The notes beneath the pieces are model-generated. The model had not been told where the DNA came from, ran no database searches, and was given only the letters and a program-made list of their open reading frames with translations. From Chitinophaga sp. Cy-1792 (GTDB lineage: Bacteria; Bacteroidota; Bacteroidia; Chitinophagales; Chitinophagaceae), in the NCBI RefSeq assembly GCF_011752935.1, contig NZ_VWWO01000003.1, forward strand, positions 124,001 through 188,000: a DNA stretch of 64,000 nucleotides, read 5' to 3'. This document shows positions 47,145 through 54,956 of this stretch, in pieces. Both the position numbers and the translations under genes were made by a program. Within the stretch, counting starts at the first letter, position 1; every line of letters starts with the position of its first letter.

Positions 47145-48104
47145 ATGCAACCTTCAGTAAAAATCTTCACTGGCAACAGTAATTCAGCATTGGCCGAGAA
47201 AATTGCCAAACGATATGGCAATGGTGTTAACAGCCTTGGCAAAGTAAAAATCCAGAAATTCAGCGACGGCGAGATCCAGCCGGTATTCCTGGAAAGTATT
47301 CGTGGTGATTATGTTTTCCTGGTACAGGGAACCAGCGCTCCGTCCGACAATCTGATGGAATTGCTGTTGATGATAGACGCGGCTAAGCGTGCATCTGCAG
47401 GATACATCACAGCGGTAATACCTTATTTCGGGTATGCCCGCCAGGACAGGAAAGATAAGCCCCGTGTGGCTATCGGTTCCAAGCTGGTAGCGAATCTGCT
47501 GGTAGCAGCAGGTGCTAACAGGGTGATTACCATGGATTTACATGCTCCGCAGATACAAGGCTTCTTCGATATCCCGGTAGACCACCTGGATAGTTCTGCG
47601 ATTTTTATTCCTTATATAGAGCAATTAAAGCTGGAAAATCTTACCTTTGCGTCCCCTGATGTAGGTAGTACCAATCGTGTGCGTGAGGTCGCTTCCTATT
47701 TCAACGCGGAAATGGTGATTTGCGATAAGCACCGTAAGAGAGCGAATGAAATCGCTTCCATGGTGGTAATCGGAGACGTGAAAGACAGGGATATTGTGCT
47801 CATTGACGACATTTGCGATACTGCGGGTACGCTTTCCAAAGCAGCTAACCTCCTGAAGGAAAAAGGCGCCAGAAGTGTACGTGCATTTTGTACCCACCCT
47901 GTATTCAGCGGTAAGGCGTATGAAAATATCGAGAATTCAGTATTGGAAGAGATGGTAGTATGTGATACGATTCCATTGAAGCAATCCAGTCCGAAGATCA
48001 AAGTAATTTCAGTTGCTGACCTCTTCGCGGTTGCCATCCGCAATATGCATGAGAATAAATCTATCACCAGCCTGTTTATTCATAGCCAGCGCAGGGGAGA
48101 CTGA
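47145..48104 (+). CDS. prs: Ribose-phosphate pyrophosphokinase
   Basis: 319 residues. It makes PRPP from ribose 5-phosphate and ATP for nucleotide and His synthesis. Motifs: KVKIQKFSDGEIQPVFLESIRGDYVFLVQGT, IPYFGYARQDRKDKPR, ITMDLHAPQIQGFFDIPVD and the PRPP loop IVLIDDICDTAGTL. It leads the order prs-rplY-pth, probably one transcription unit at least to rplY. Confidence 0.98.
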   Translation: MQPSVKIFTGNSNSALAEKIAKRYGNGVNSLGKVKIQKFSDGEIQPVFLESIRGDYVFLVQGTSAPSDNLMELLLMIDAAKRASAGYITAVIPYFGYARQDRKDKPRVAIGSKLVANLLVAAGANRVITMDLHAPQIQGFFDIPVDHLDSSAIFIPYIEQLKLENLTFASPDVGSTNRVREVASYFNAEMVICDKHRKRANEIASMVVIGDVKDRDIVLIDDICDTAGTLSKAANLLKEKGARSVRAFCTHPVFSGKAYENIENSVLEEMVVCDTIPLKQSSPKIKVISVADLFAVAIRNMHENKSITSLFIHSQRRGD

Positions 48105-48144
48105 TAACAACGTATTTTTATAATCAATATAAATTGTTTAAACA

Positions 48145-48735
48145 ATGAACACAATAACCATCGAAGGAGAACTCAGGAGCGAATTCGGCAAAAAAGCCAC
48201 CCGTCAGATTCGTTCTGAGGAAAAAGTGCCTTGCGTTATTTACGGGGGTGCAGAAGTTGTAAATTTTTCAGCGCCTGCAAAAGCATTCAAAAACCTGGTT
48301 TACACTGCCGCTTTCCAAGTTGCAGCAATTAAACTGGGCGCAAAAACTTACCGTGCAGTAGTTAAAGATCTGCAGTTCGACGTTGTTACAGACGAACTGG
48401 CTCACATCGATTTCATGGAACTGGTAGAAGATAAACCAGTTAGCGTGACCGTTCCTATCAAACTGGTAGGTCAGTCAGTAGGTGTTAAAGCCGGTGGTAA
48501 ACTGGTTTCTAAACTGAAAGCGCTGAAAGTTAAAGCACTGCCTAAATTCCTGGTTGAAAATATCGAAGTAAACATCGATAACCTGGAGCTGAACGGTAAC
48601 ATCCGCGTAGAAGACGTGAAACTGGAAGGTGTTGAGATCGTTAACTCTCCACGTATTCCTATCGCTTCTGTAGTGATGACCCGTCAGCTGCGTCAGGAAG
48701 AATCAGCTGCTGAAAAAGAAGGTAAAAAGAAATAA
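48145..48735 (+). CDS. rplY: 50S ribosomal protein L25/general stress protein Ctc
   Basis: 196 residues, the long Ctc form: an N-terminal L25 domain that binds 5S rRNA (MNTITIEGELRSEFGKKATRQIRSEEKVPCVIYGG) and a C-terminal beta domain (VSVTVPIKLVGQSVGVKAGGKL), ending in a Lys/Glu-rich tail. It follows prs after 40 bp and has its own terminator. Confidence 0.96.
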   Translation: MNTITIEGELRSEFGKKATRQIRSEEKVPCVIYGGAEVVNFSAPAKAFKNLVYTAAFQVAAIKLGAKTYRAVVKDLQFDVVTDELAHIDFMELVEDKPVSVTVPIKLVGQSVGVKAGGKLVSKLKALKVKALPKFLVENIEVNIDNLELNGNIRVEDVKLEGVEIVNSPRIPIASVVMTRQLRQEESAAEKEGKKK

Positions 48736-48755
48736 TCTTTTTAGAAATATTTTTC

Positions 48756-48793
48756 AAAAAAGGCCTGTCTCTACTCAGAGATGGGCCCTTTTT
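48756..48793 (+). terminator. Terminator after rplY
   Basis: An imperfect stem (AAGGCCTGTCTCT with AGAGATGGGCCCTT) followed by T. It lies before pth, so pth may have a weak own promoter or rely on readthrough. Confidence 0.65.
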
Positions 48794-48821
48794 AATTATA
48801 TACCTGTTGATAATAAATACA

Positions 48822-49403
48822 ATGAAATATTTAATAGCAGGATTAGGAAATATAGGTACGGAGTACCAGCATACCCGTCATAACATAGGATTTGACGTGG
48901 TAGATGCCTTCGTCGCCCATCATAAAGGTACTTTCCATAACGACCGCCTGGCAGATGTGGCAGAGGTGAAATGGAAAGGCAAAACCTTTATCGTTATTAA
49001 GCCTACCACCTACATGAACCTCAGTGGAAAGGCGGTTAAATACTGGATGGATAAAGAAAAGGTGCCGCTGGAAAACATCCTGGTTATCCTGGATGAACTG
49101 GCGTTGCCGCTGGATGTGATGCGTTTGCGCCCGGGAGGCAGCGATGCCGGCCATAACGGTCTTAAAAGCATCCAGGATTCACTTACTACCAATCAATACC
49201 CGCGCCTTCGTTTCGGGATAGGAAATAATTACCCTAAGGGACGTCAGGCAGAGTTCGTATTAAGTAAGTGGAAACACGATGAAATAGCCATCGTGCAGGA
49301 GAAAATCGATAAATGTACCGAGATCATCGAAAGTTTCGCGTTTGCCGGACTGCCCCGTACCATGAATGCATTTAATAACTTAACTTACCCGTCAGTTAAA
49401 TAA
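48822..49403 (+). CDS. pth: Peptidyl-tRNA hydrolase
   Basis: 193 residues from ATG 48822. It releases peptides from dropped peptidyl-tRNA. Active-site residues are at the standard numbers: N10 and H20 in GLGNIGTEYQHTRHNIGFD; the family's Asp and Asn are in PGGSDAGHNGLKSIQ. KPTTYMNLSGKAV is also diagnostic. It follows rplY, a common Bacteroidota order. Confidence 0.97.
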   Translation: MKYLIAGLGNIGTEYQHTRHNIGFDVVDAFVAHHKGTFHNDRLADVAEVKWKGKTFIVIKPTTYMNLSGKAVKYWMDKEKVPLENILVILDELALPLDVMRLRPGGSDAGHNGLKSIQDSLTTNQYPRLRFGIGNNYPKGRQAEFVLSKWKHDEIAIVQEKIDKCTEIIESFAFAGLPRTMNAFNNLTYPSVK

Positions 49404-49470
49404 ATCTGTAAAGAAAATTTGTAAATATGGCAGTTAACTGCTTTATTTAACCTTTAAAAACAAGCGCATT

Positions 49471-50082
49471 ATGAAAATTATTTGCGTAGGTAGAAACTAT
49501 GCCGACCATGCCAAAGAATTGAATAATGAAGTACCCACTGAACCGGTTATCTTCATGAAACCGAAAAATGCCTTGCTTCAGAATACTCACCCATTTTACT
49601 ATCCGGAGTTTACCAGCAATCTGCATTACGAATGTGAACTGGTACTGAGGGTCTGCAAGAACGGTAAGCATGTTCAGGAAAAATTCGCCGACAAGTACTA
49701 CGATGCCATTACAGTAGGGATAGACCTTACCGCACGTGACCTCCAGGACAAACAAAAGGCCAAGGGCCTGCCCTGGGAAATTGCCAAAGCTTTCGATAAT
49801 TCAGCGATCGTAGGCAAGTTCATCCCGATTACACCGGAAATGGACAAAAAAGATATCAATTTCTGCCTCTATAAAAATAAAGAGCTGGCACAACAGGGAA
49901 ATACGAAGGACTTACTGTTTTCTTTCGACTCCCTGGTGGCATATATCTCCCGGTTTTTCACACTGAATATCGGTGACCTTATCTTCACCGGCACCCCTGC
50001 CGGCGTTGGGCCTACCGTTATCGGTGATAGCTTCGAAGCTTTTATCGAAGATGATAGCCTGCTGGAGTTTGCTGTTAAATAA
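49471..50082 (+). CDS. Fumarylacetoacetate hydrolase family protein
   Basis: 203 residues. MKIICVGRNYADHAKELNNEVPTEPVIFMKPKNAL, FTSNLHYECELVLRVCKN with the metal-binding Glu pair, GIDLTARDLQDKQKAKGLPWEIAKAFDNSA and LIFTGTPAGVGPTVIGD are hallmarks. Small members act as acylpyruvases or oxaloacetate decarboxylases. Substrate unknown. It is followed by the twin palindrome at 50100-50185. Confidence 0.93.
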   Translation: MKIICVGRNYADHAKELNNEVPTEPVIFMKPKNALLQNTHPFYYPEFTSNLHYECELVLRVCKNGKHVQEKFADKYYDAITVGIDLTARDLQDKQKAKGLPWEIAKAFDNSAIVGKFIPITPEMDKKDINFCLYKNKELAQQGNTKDLLFSFDSLVAYISRFFTLNIGDLIFTGTPAGVGPTVIGDSFEAFIEDDSLLEFAVK

Positions 50083-50099
50083 CTTTTTTGCTGATTATC

Positions 50100-50185
50100 C
50101 CGGGGAAATAACCAGCACCGCAGGTGCGGGTTATTTCCCCGGAAACAATAAAGGATGCCTTTGGCATCCTTTATTGTTTCCGGGG
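50100..50185 (+). repeat. Twin overlapping extragenic palindromes, second copy
   Basis: Hairpin 1: 20-bp stem, one mismatch, 50100-50119 with 50123-50142, loop GCA. Hairpin 2: perfect 23-bp stem, 50137-50159 with 50163-50185, loop TTT. They share CCCCGG at 50137-50142. It lies 17 bp after the stop of the hydrolase gene and has the same plan as 14418-14499 with different arms. Confidence 0.88.
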
Positions 50186-50238
50186 GATTCGCACTAATCA
50201 TCTACCTGAAAAAAGAAAAGCGCCAGCGGCGCTTTCCA

Positions 50239-50673
50239 TTAAGGTACGTTGGCATAAATAGTATCCAGTATCCGCGTCAATTCCTGGTAATCCCGCTCCG
50301 TCAGCGTATGCCACCCCACTTTACGCATTTCATGTACCATAGGTTTTACATCCTTGTACTTTTCCACACCGGCAGGGGTGAGCTGCAGGTAAACCTTTCG
50401 CCTGTCGGTACTATCCGCTTCCCTTTGTACTAATCCCTTCTTTACCAGCAACTCTATAATACGTGAAATGGTCGTAATGTCCTTGGAGGTATTACGGGCC
50501 AGCTCGTTGTGCGTAGTTTTCTTGTGTTTATAAAGATTTTCTACCAGCAACCATTGATCTACTGTAATATCTTTTTGCCTGGCATCGAACTCCTTCTGCC
50601 AATAATTGCGCAGTTTTTTGAGCGTAGCATCCAGCTTAAAAAAAGATGGATTACTGACGAAAGTATCAATCAT
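50239..50673 (-). CDS. MarR-family transcriptional regulator
   Basis: 144 residues, winged-helix dimer. DITVDQWLLVENLYKHKKTTHNELARNTSKDITTISRIIELLVKKGLVQREADSTDRRKVYLQLTPAG is cited here by parts: the recognition helix is DITTISRIIELLVKKGL (about 67-83) and the wing STDRRKVYLQL (about 90-100). It is divergent from the fused dehydrogenase gene, and two matching palindromes lie between them at 50686-50712, so it probably controls that gene and itself. Ligand unknown. Confidence 0.93.
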   Translation of the reverse strand: MIDTFVSNPSFFKLDATLKKLRNYWQKEFDARQKDITVDQWLLVENLYKHKKTTHNELARNTSKDITTISRIIELLVKKGLVQREADSTDRRKVYLQLTPAGVEKYKDVKPMVHEMRKVGWHTLTERDYQELTRILDTIYANVP

Positions 50674-50680
50674 ATTTCTT

Positions 50681-50688
50681 TATATTTG
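50681..50688 (+). promoter_or_regulatory. Promoter -7 element of the fused dehydrogenase gene
   Basis: TATATTTG matches TAnnTTTG and overlaps the first MarR-type palindrome by three bases. Confidence 0.5.
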
Positions 50689-50712
50689 CTTTAGCAATAG
50701 TTGTTATAGCAA
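50686..50712. promoter_or_regulatory. Two MarR-type operator palindromes
   Basis: TTGCTTTAGCAA (50686-50697) is a perfect 5+2+5 palindrome; TTGTTATAGCAA (50701-50712) is a close second copy, 15 bp away. They lie between the divergent marR-like and dehydrogenase genes and cover the probable transcription start. Confidence 0.7.
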
Positions 50713-50814
50713 CTAATTTGCTTCTTCCATATTCTACACCAAAACAGTCTTATTGTGTTTAAAGATAGTACAAGCACATCAACTTTAAAAGAACCAGCCA
50801 CCGGGAAGAAGAAT

Positions 50815-52881
50815 ATGAGTGGTCAGGATGAGCTGTTACGGGCCTACAGGCTGATGTCGGAAGCCGCTGCAATGGCAGCCATTTACGAGGCTAACCGACC
50901 CATTACCAAATACGTGCACTCTACCTCCAGAGGGCATGAAGCCATCCAGATTGCGACGGGACTGCAGTTACATCCATGGGACTATGTAAGCCCTTACTAT
51001 CGCGACGACAGCATGATGCTGGCCATGGGGTTCACCCCCTATGAACTGATGTTGCAGCTGCTCGCCAAAGCCGATGACCCCTTCTCCGCCGGGCGTTCGT
51101 ATTATTGTCACCCCAGCAGCAACCGCCCCGACAGGCCACAGATCCCACATCAGAGCAGTGCAACAGGTATGCAGGTAATTCCGGCTACCGGGATGGCACA
51201 AGGACTTCAATACCTGGCTCAGGTACAGTCGGACCTCCTGAAAACAGGCCCTGATGGCGAAATGCCGGTAGTGGTATGTTCACTGGGCGATGGCAGTGTT
51301 ACAGAAGGAGAGGTGAGTGAGGCATTGCAGTTTGCCGTGCTGAAACAATTGCCGATCATCTACCTGGTACAGGATAATGAATGGGGAATTTCTGCTACTG
51401 CCGCCGAAACCCGCGCCATGGACGCCTATGAATACGCCGCCGGTTTTAAGGGCCTGGAACGTATGCGCGTTGACGGTAGTGACTACGAGGCAGCCCATGC
51501 AGGCATGGCCGCAGCCATCAACTATGTACGTCATGAGCGCAGACCTATACTGGTACTGGCTACTGTACCATTGTTAGGACACCATACAAGTGGTGTACGT
51601 AAAGAATGGTACCGTGGTGAAGATGACCTGGAAATGCATACTAAAAATGATCCTGTTCCCAAGCTGAAACAGCTGCTGCTGAAACGTGGCATTCGGGAAG
51701 AGGAACTGAAACAAATAGAAGAAGAGGCGGTGGCCTTTATCAGCGCATCTTTTGATAATGCTGTTGCTGCTGCTGCACCTGATGTTAACACGGTTACAGA
51801 CCATGTGTTTGCACCTGCTGCCGTGACATCAGAAAGTGGTGATCGTACGCCGGCAAATGGCGCCAAAGTAGTAATGGTAGACGCGGCACTCCATGCCGTT
51901 GAAGAAATTATGCAGCGCTATCCGGAAGCGATCCTGTTTGGTCAGGACGTAGGACGCAGACTGGGAGGCGTTTTCCGCGAAGCAGCCACCCTGGGCGATA
52001 AATTCGGAGAACATCGTGTATACAACACCGCAATACAGGAGGCTTATATTATCGGTTCTACTGCTGGTTTGTCGGCCGTAGGCGTGAAGCCAATTGTAGA
52101 AGTGCAGTTCGCGGATTACATCTTCCCCGGATTTAACCAGCTGGTAACGGAGATAGCAAAATCCTGTTATCTCTCCAATGGAAAATACCCTGTACAAACA
52201 CTGATACGTGTGCCTATCGGGGCTTACGGTGGTGGTGGGCCTTATCACTCCGGCAGTGTGGAATCTACGTTGTTAACTGTCAAAGGTATTAAGATCGTAT
52301 ATCCTTCCAATGCCGCGGATATGAAGGGGCTGATGAAAGCTGCCTTTCTGGACCCTAATCCGGTTGTAATGCTGGAGCACAAAGGGTTGTACTGGAGTAA
52401 GGTACCTGGCACCTTAGAAGCGATGACGATCGAGCCTGCTGCTGATTATGTGCTGCCATTGGGCAAAGGGGCTGTGGTACAGGCGGCGCACCCTAAAGAT
52501 GTGGCCAGTGGAAGATCGATGTGTATTATTACTTACGGTATGGGCGTTTACTGGGCGAAAGCCGCTGCCAAAGCCTTTGCTGGTAATGTGGAAATTATTG
52601 ATCTGCGTACCTTATTTCCGCTGGATGAAGCACTGGTATTTGATACCGTTCGTAAACATGGTAAATGCCTGGTCTTAACGGAAGAGCAGCTTAACAACTC
52701 TTTTGCACAGGCGCTGGCCGGCCGTATACAACATGCATGCTTTAAAGAGCTGGATGCGCCGGTATATACGCTGGGGGCACTTGACCTGCCTTGCGTACCG
52801 CTGAATACAGACCTGGAAGCCACCATGCTGCCTAATCCTGATAAGGTGGCTGCCTTGATCGCAGAACTGCTGGCATATTAA
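50815..52881 (+). CDS. Thiamine-dependent 2-oxoacid dehydrogenase E1, alpha and beta fused
   Basis: 688 residues from ATG 50815; a GTG at 50755 would add 20 residues and cannot be excluded. The alpha part has KYVHSTSRGHEAIQIATGL, HQSSATGMQVIPATGMA and the thiamine motif GDGSVTEGEVSEALQ...VQDNEWG. The beta part, from about residue 355, has LFGQDVGRRLGGVFREAATLGDKFG, YNTAIQEAYIIGSTAGLSAVG, EVQFADYIFPGFNQL and PIGAYGGGGPYHSGSVES. The closest known families are branched-chain 2-oxoacid and pyruvate dehydrogenase E1. E2 and E3 genes are not in the window. MarR-type boxes lie upstream. Confidence 0.92.
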   Translation: MSGQDELLRAYRLMSEAAAMAAIYEANRPITKYVHSTSRGHEAIQIATGLQLHPWDYVSPYYRDDSMMLAMGFTPYELMLQLLAKADDPFSAGRSYYCHPSSNRPDRPQIPHQSSATGMQVIPATGMAQGLQYLAQVQSDLLKTGPDGEMPVVVCSLGDGSVTEGEVSEALQFAVLKQLPIIYLVQDNEWGISATAAETRAMDAYEYAAGFKGLERMRVDGSDYEAAHAGMAAAINYVRHERRPILVLATVPLLGHHTSGVRKEWYRGEDDLEMHTKNDPVPKLKQLLLKRGIREEELKQIEEEAVAFISASFDNAVAAAAPDVNTVTDHVFAPAAVTSESGDRTPANGAKVVMVDAALHAVEEIMQRYPEAILFGQDVGRRLGGVFREAATLGDKFGEHRVYNTAIQEAYIIGSTAGLSAVGVKPIVEVQFADYIFPGFNQLVTEIAKSCYLSNGKYPVQTLIRVPIGAYGGGGPYHSGSVESTLLTVKGIKIVYPSNAADMKGLMKAAFLDPNPVVMLEHKGLYWSKVPGTLEAMTIEPAADYVLPLGKGAVVQAAHPKDVASGRSMCIITYGMGVYWAKAAAKAFAGNVEIIDLRTLFPLDEALVFDTVRKHGKCLVLTEEQLNNSFAQALAGRIQHACFKELDAPVYTLGALDLPCVPLNTDLEATMLPNPDKVAALIAELLAY

Positions 52882-52907
52882 AATCTATCCTCTATTTATC
52901 CAGATAT

Positions 52908-52942
52908 AAAAAGGCAAAGTTGGTAACGACTTTGCCTTTTTT
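52908..52942 (+). terminator. Terminator of the fused dehydrogenase gene
   Basis: AAAAAGGCAAAGT pairs with ACTTTGCCTTTTT around a 9-base loop. Confidence 0.88.
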
Positions 52943-52984
52943 CGGCATAGTTACTGCTGTCCATGTTGCGCTAAACGATCCCTG

Positions 52985-54271
52985 ATGCACAACATTAAAG
53001 ACCTCGAATTACGAAAATACCTGTTGCCACTGTACGATAAAACCCGCAATCCGGATGCGCGGGAGATGTTACTGGATATCGTGACCAGCTTGCCCGGCTC
53101 TACAGGGGAAATACTGGAGAAACAGGCCATCCCGAAGGCTTTTATTCAACATAAATACCATCGTTTACAATTTGATTATAACCCTTACGATTATACGGAG
53201 GTAGTGACTTTTCTCCGGCAGCTGCAGGAGCTGGATTTATCTGTTTCCAACGGGTGGCTATGGCAACTGATGAACAGAAAAGAATCCAGGAATGAATTTT
53301 TGCGTTTAGCCGGTGGCGTTAGTCAGGTTGTCATCTTTCTGGATCATCTCCGTAAATATTTTACGGTGATCAAACCGGAGCGTTTGCCAGCTCCCTTAAG
53401 TGGAAAGCTGGTACATATGCGGGGCCTGCTGGAAAAGATAGCACCGGAAAAATATGTGATGATTTGCAGGGCGGGTGAAATAAAACCCCGGATGGTGCAG
53501 CAATTGGTATTGTTGTTTACGAAAGAGATCACCGGGGGCGACTGGTTGATCTTCTGGCAGGCATTTAATGAACTGGAAGCCTGGATATCTATCTCAGCGG
53601 CGATTATGGCCAATAATATGGCTTTCCCGGTATTTGATGCCACGCAGTTTACATTGCTGGATTTTTATCATCCGGGGATTAAGCAGCCGGTAAAGAATTC
53701 GGTGCAGGGGAGCGGGAGGGTTTTATTGCTGACAGGGCCTAATATGTCCGGGAAGTCGACGCAGCTGAAATCAATTGGTATTTGTGTGTTCCTGGCGCAT
53801 GCAGGGCTTGCGGTGCCGGCAGCCAGTTGTGTGATTCCCTACTTCGATGATATAGACGTGCTCATTCAGCTGAGTGATGACTTAATGAATGGTTACAGTC
53901 ATTTTATGATGGAGGTAAAGCAGTTGAAATCTGTGGTAGAGCGGGCTACTGCCGGCGCCTGCTGTTTTGCGGTCTTTGATGAGTTGTTCAGGGGCACTAA
54001 TGTGGACGATGCGACAGATATTTCATTGCAGACGATCAGTGGGTTGCTGTCGGCGCCTGGTGGCTTTTTTATTATCTCTACACATCTGCACCAGCTGGAA
54101 TCTTTGCTGGAAATTAATTCGCGTCTGCTGACCTATTATATGGATTGTAACCTGGAGGGAGAGTGGCCACGATTTACCTATCAATTAAAGGAGGGATGGT
54201 CGTCTTTGAAGATAGGCAGGATTATTTTTAACCAGGAAGGATTGCCTGCGTTACTACGCCAGTGGAAATAA
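52985..54271 (+). CDS. MutS-like ATPase without mismatch-recognition domain
   Basis: 428 residues against about 860 for full MutS. Only core-like helices and the ATPase domain remain: Walker A LLTGPNMSGKSTQLKSIG, LIQLSDDLMNGYSHFMMEVKQLKSV, Walker B FAVFDELFRGTNVDDA and FFIISTHLHQLESL. The N-terminal mismatch-binding domain is absent, and no Smr nuclease tail of MutS2 is seen. Such short forms are common in Bacteroidota; role unknown. Confidence 0.88.
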   Translation: MHNIKDLELRKYLLPLYDKTRNPDAREMLLDIVTSLPGSTGEILEKQAIPKAFIQHKYHRLQFDYNPYDYTEVVTFLRQLQELDLSVSNGWLWQLMNRKESRNEFLRLAGGVSQVVIFLDHLRKYFTVIKPERLPAPLSGKLVHMRGLLEKIAPEKYVMICRAGEIKPRMVQQLVLLFTKEITGGDWLIFWQAFNELEAWISISAAIMANNMAFPVFDATQFTLLDFYHPGIKQPVKNSVQGSGRVLLLTGPNMSGKSTQLKSIGICVFLAHAGLAVPAASCVIPYFDDIDVLIQLSDDLMNGYSHFMMEVKQLKSVVERATAGACCFAVFDELFRGTNVDDATDISLQTISGLLSAPGGFFIISTHLHQLESLLEINSRLLTYYMDCNLEGEWPRFTYQLKEGWSSLKIGRIIFNQEGLPALLRQWK

Positions 54272-54583
54272 TTATGTTAGTAATATATTGAGCAGGAAAG
54301 AAAAATATTTTCTTTATAAAAAAAGTTGCAAAAACGTTTTAGTTATTGGGAAATAGTTATATTTTTATCTAGAATATAGCCGAATGTGAAACCCGGATTC
54401 TGTATTAGTTTTGCTTGGACCATCATCGGATTTTATTAAAAACCTACTGCATCAGGGAACTGAAAGAGTTTGAGTAGCAACGAATACGTCGTAATTCCAC
54501 GAAAATGCTGTAAGACTGATAATCATTTAAATTTTATCTTTTTATGTAAAAAATTCCGTCAATCTGTTTTAGCGTCACTGTAG

Positions 54584-54601
54584 TGCTAAATCGATTTTTC
54601 A
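54584..54601. repeat. AAATCGATTT repeat, copy 1
   Basis: TGCTAAATCGATTTTTCA; shares 15 bases with the copy at 54910. Confidence 0.6.
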
Positions 54602-54909
54602 GAGATATCTGGAAGTATGGTCACTAGTTGATCATAAGGGGATTTTTTTGCCAATTTTTAAGTTAATGCCAATATTATTGCGGAAGGCCAGGTTATTAAT
54701 TTCCACGTATGGCACTTGGTCTTTCTGCAATAGTGATTCAATTCCATTATTTATCAACTAAAAAATGAACACTAAAAAACACTATTCAATCCTGATCTAA
54801 CTTAAACGACTAAACGAAAATGTAGTCCGTGCTTTATACCGTTAAGGTATGAATCAACATCCTCATTCCCTATCTCATCACCGCTATGCCGGGATGACCG
54901 GACCCTTTT

Positions 54910-54927
54910 TGCTAAATCGATTTTGCA
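54910..54927. promoter_or_regulatory. Palindromic operator-like site before susC
   Basis: TGCTAAATCGATTTTGCA is symmetric at 16 of 18 positions, centred on AAATCGATTT, 29 bp before the SusC start. Confidence 0.5.
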
Positions 54928-54956
54928 GGTGTGTCAAAACCTAAAAACCAAAATGT

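Larger units (their letters stand above)
54272..54956. other. Long AT-rich leader region of the SusC gene
   Basis: 685 bp without a gene. A -7-like TAGTTTTG lies at 54406-54413, so the leader could be over 500 bases. An operator-like sequence TGCTAAATCGATTTT occurs twice, at 54584 and 54910. A short GC stem CCGG/CCGG lies just before the second copy. No RNA family was recognised. Confidence 0.5.

Noticed and set aside
54272-54956. Riboswitch or structured RNA in the long SusC leader
   Set aside because: AT-rich sequence without a known conserved core; only the palindromic repeats stand out.
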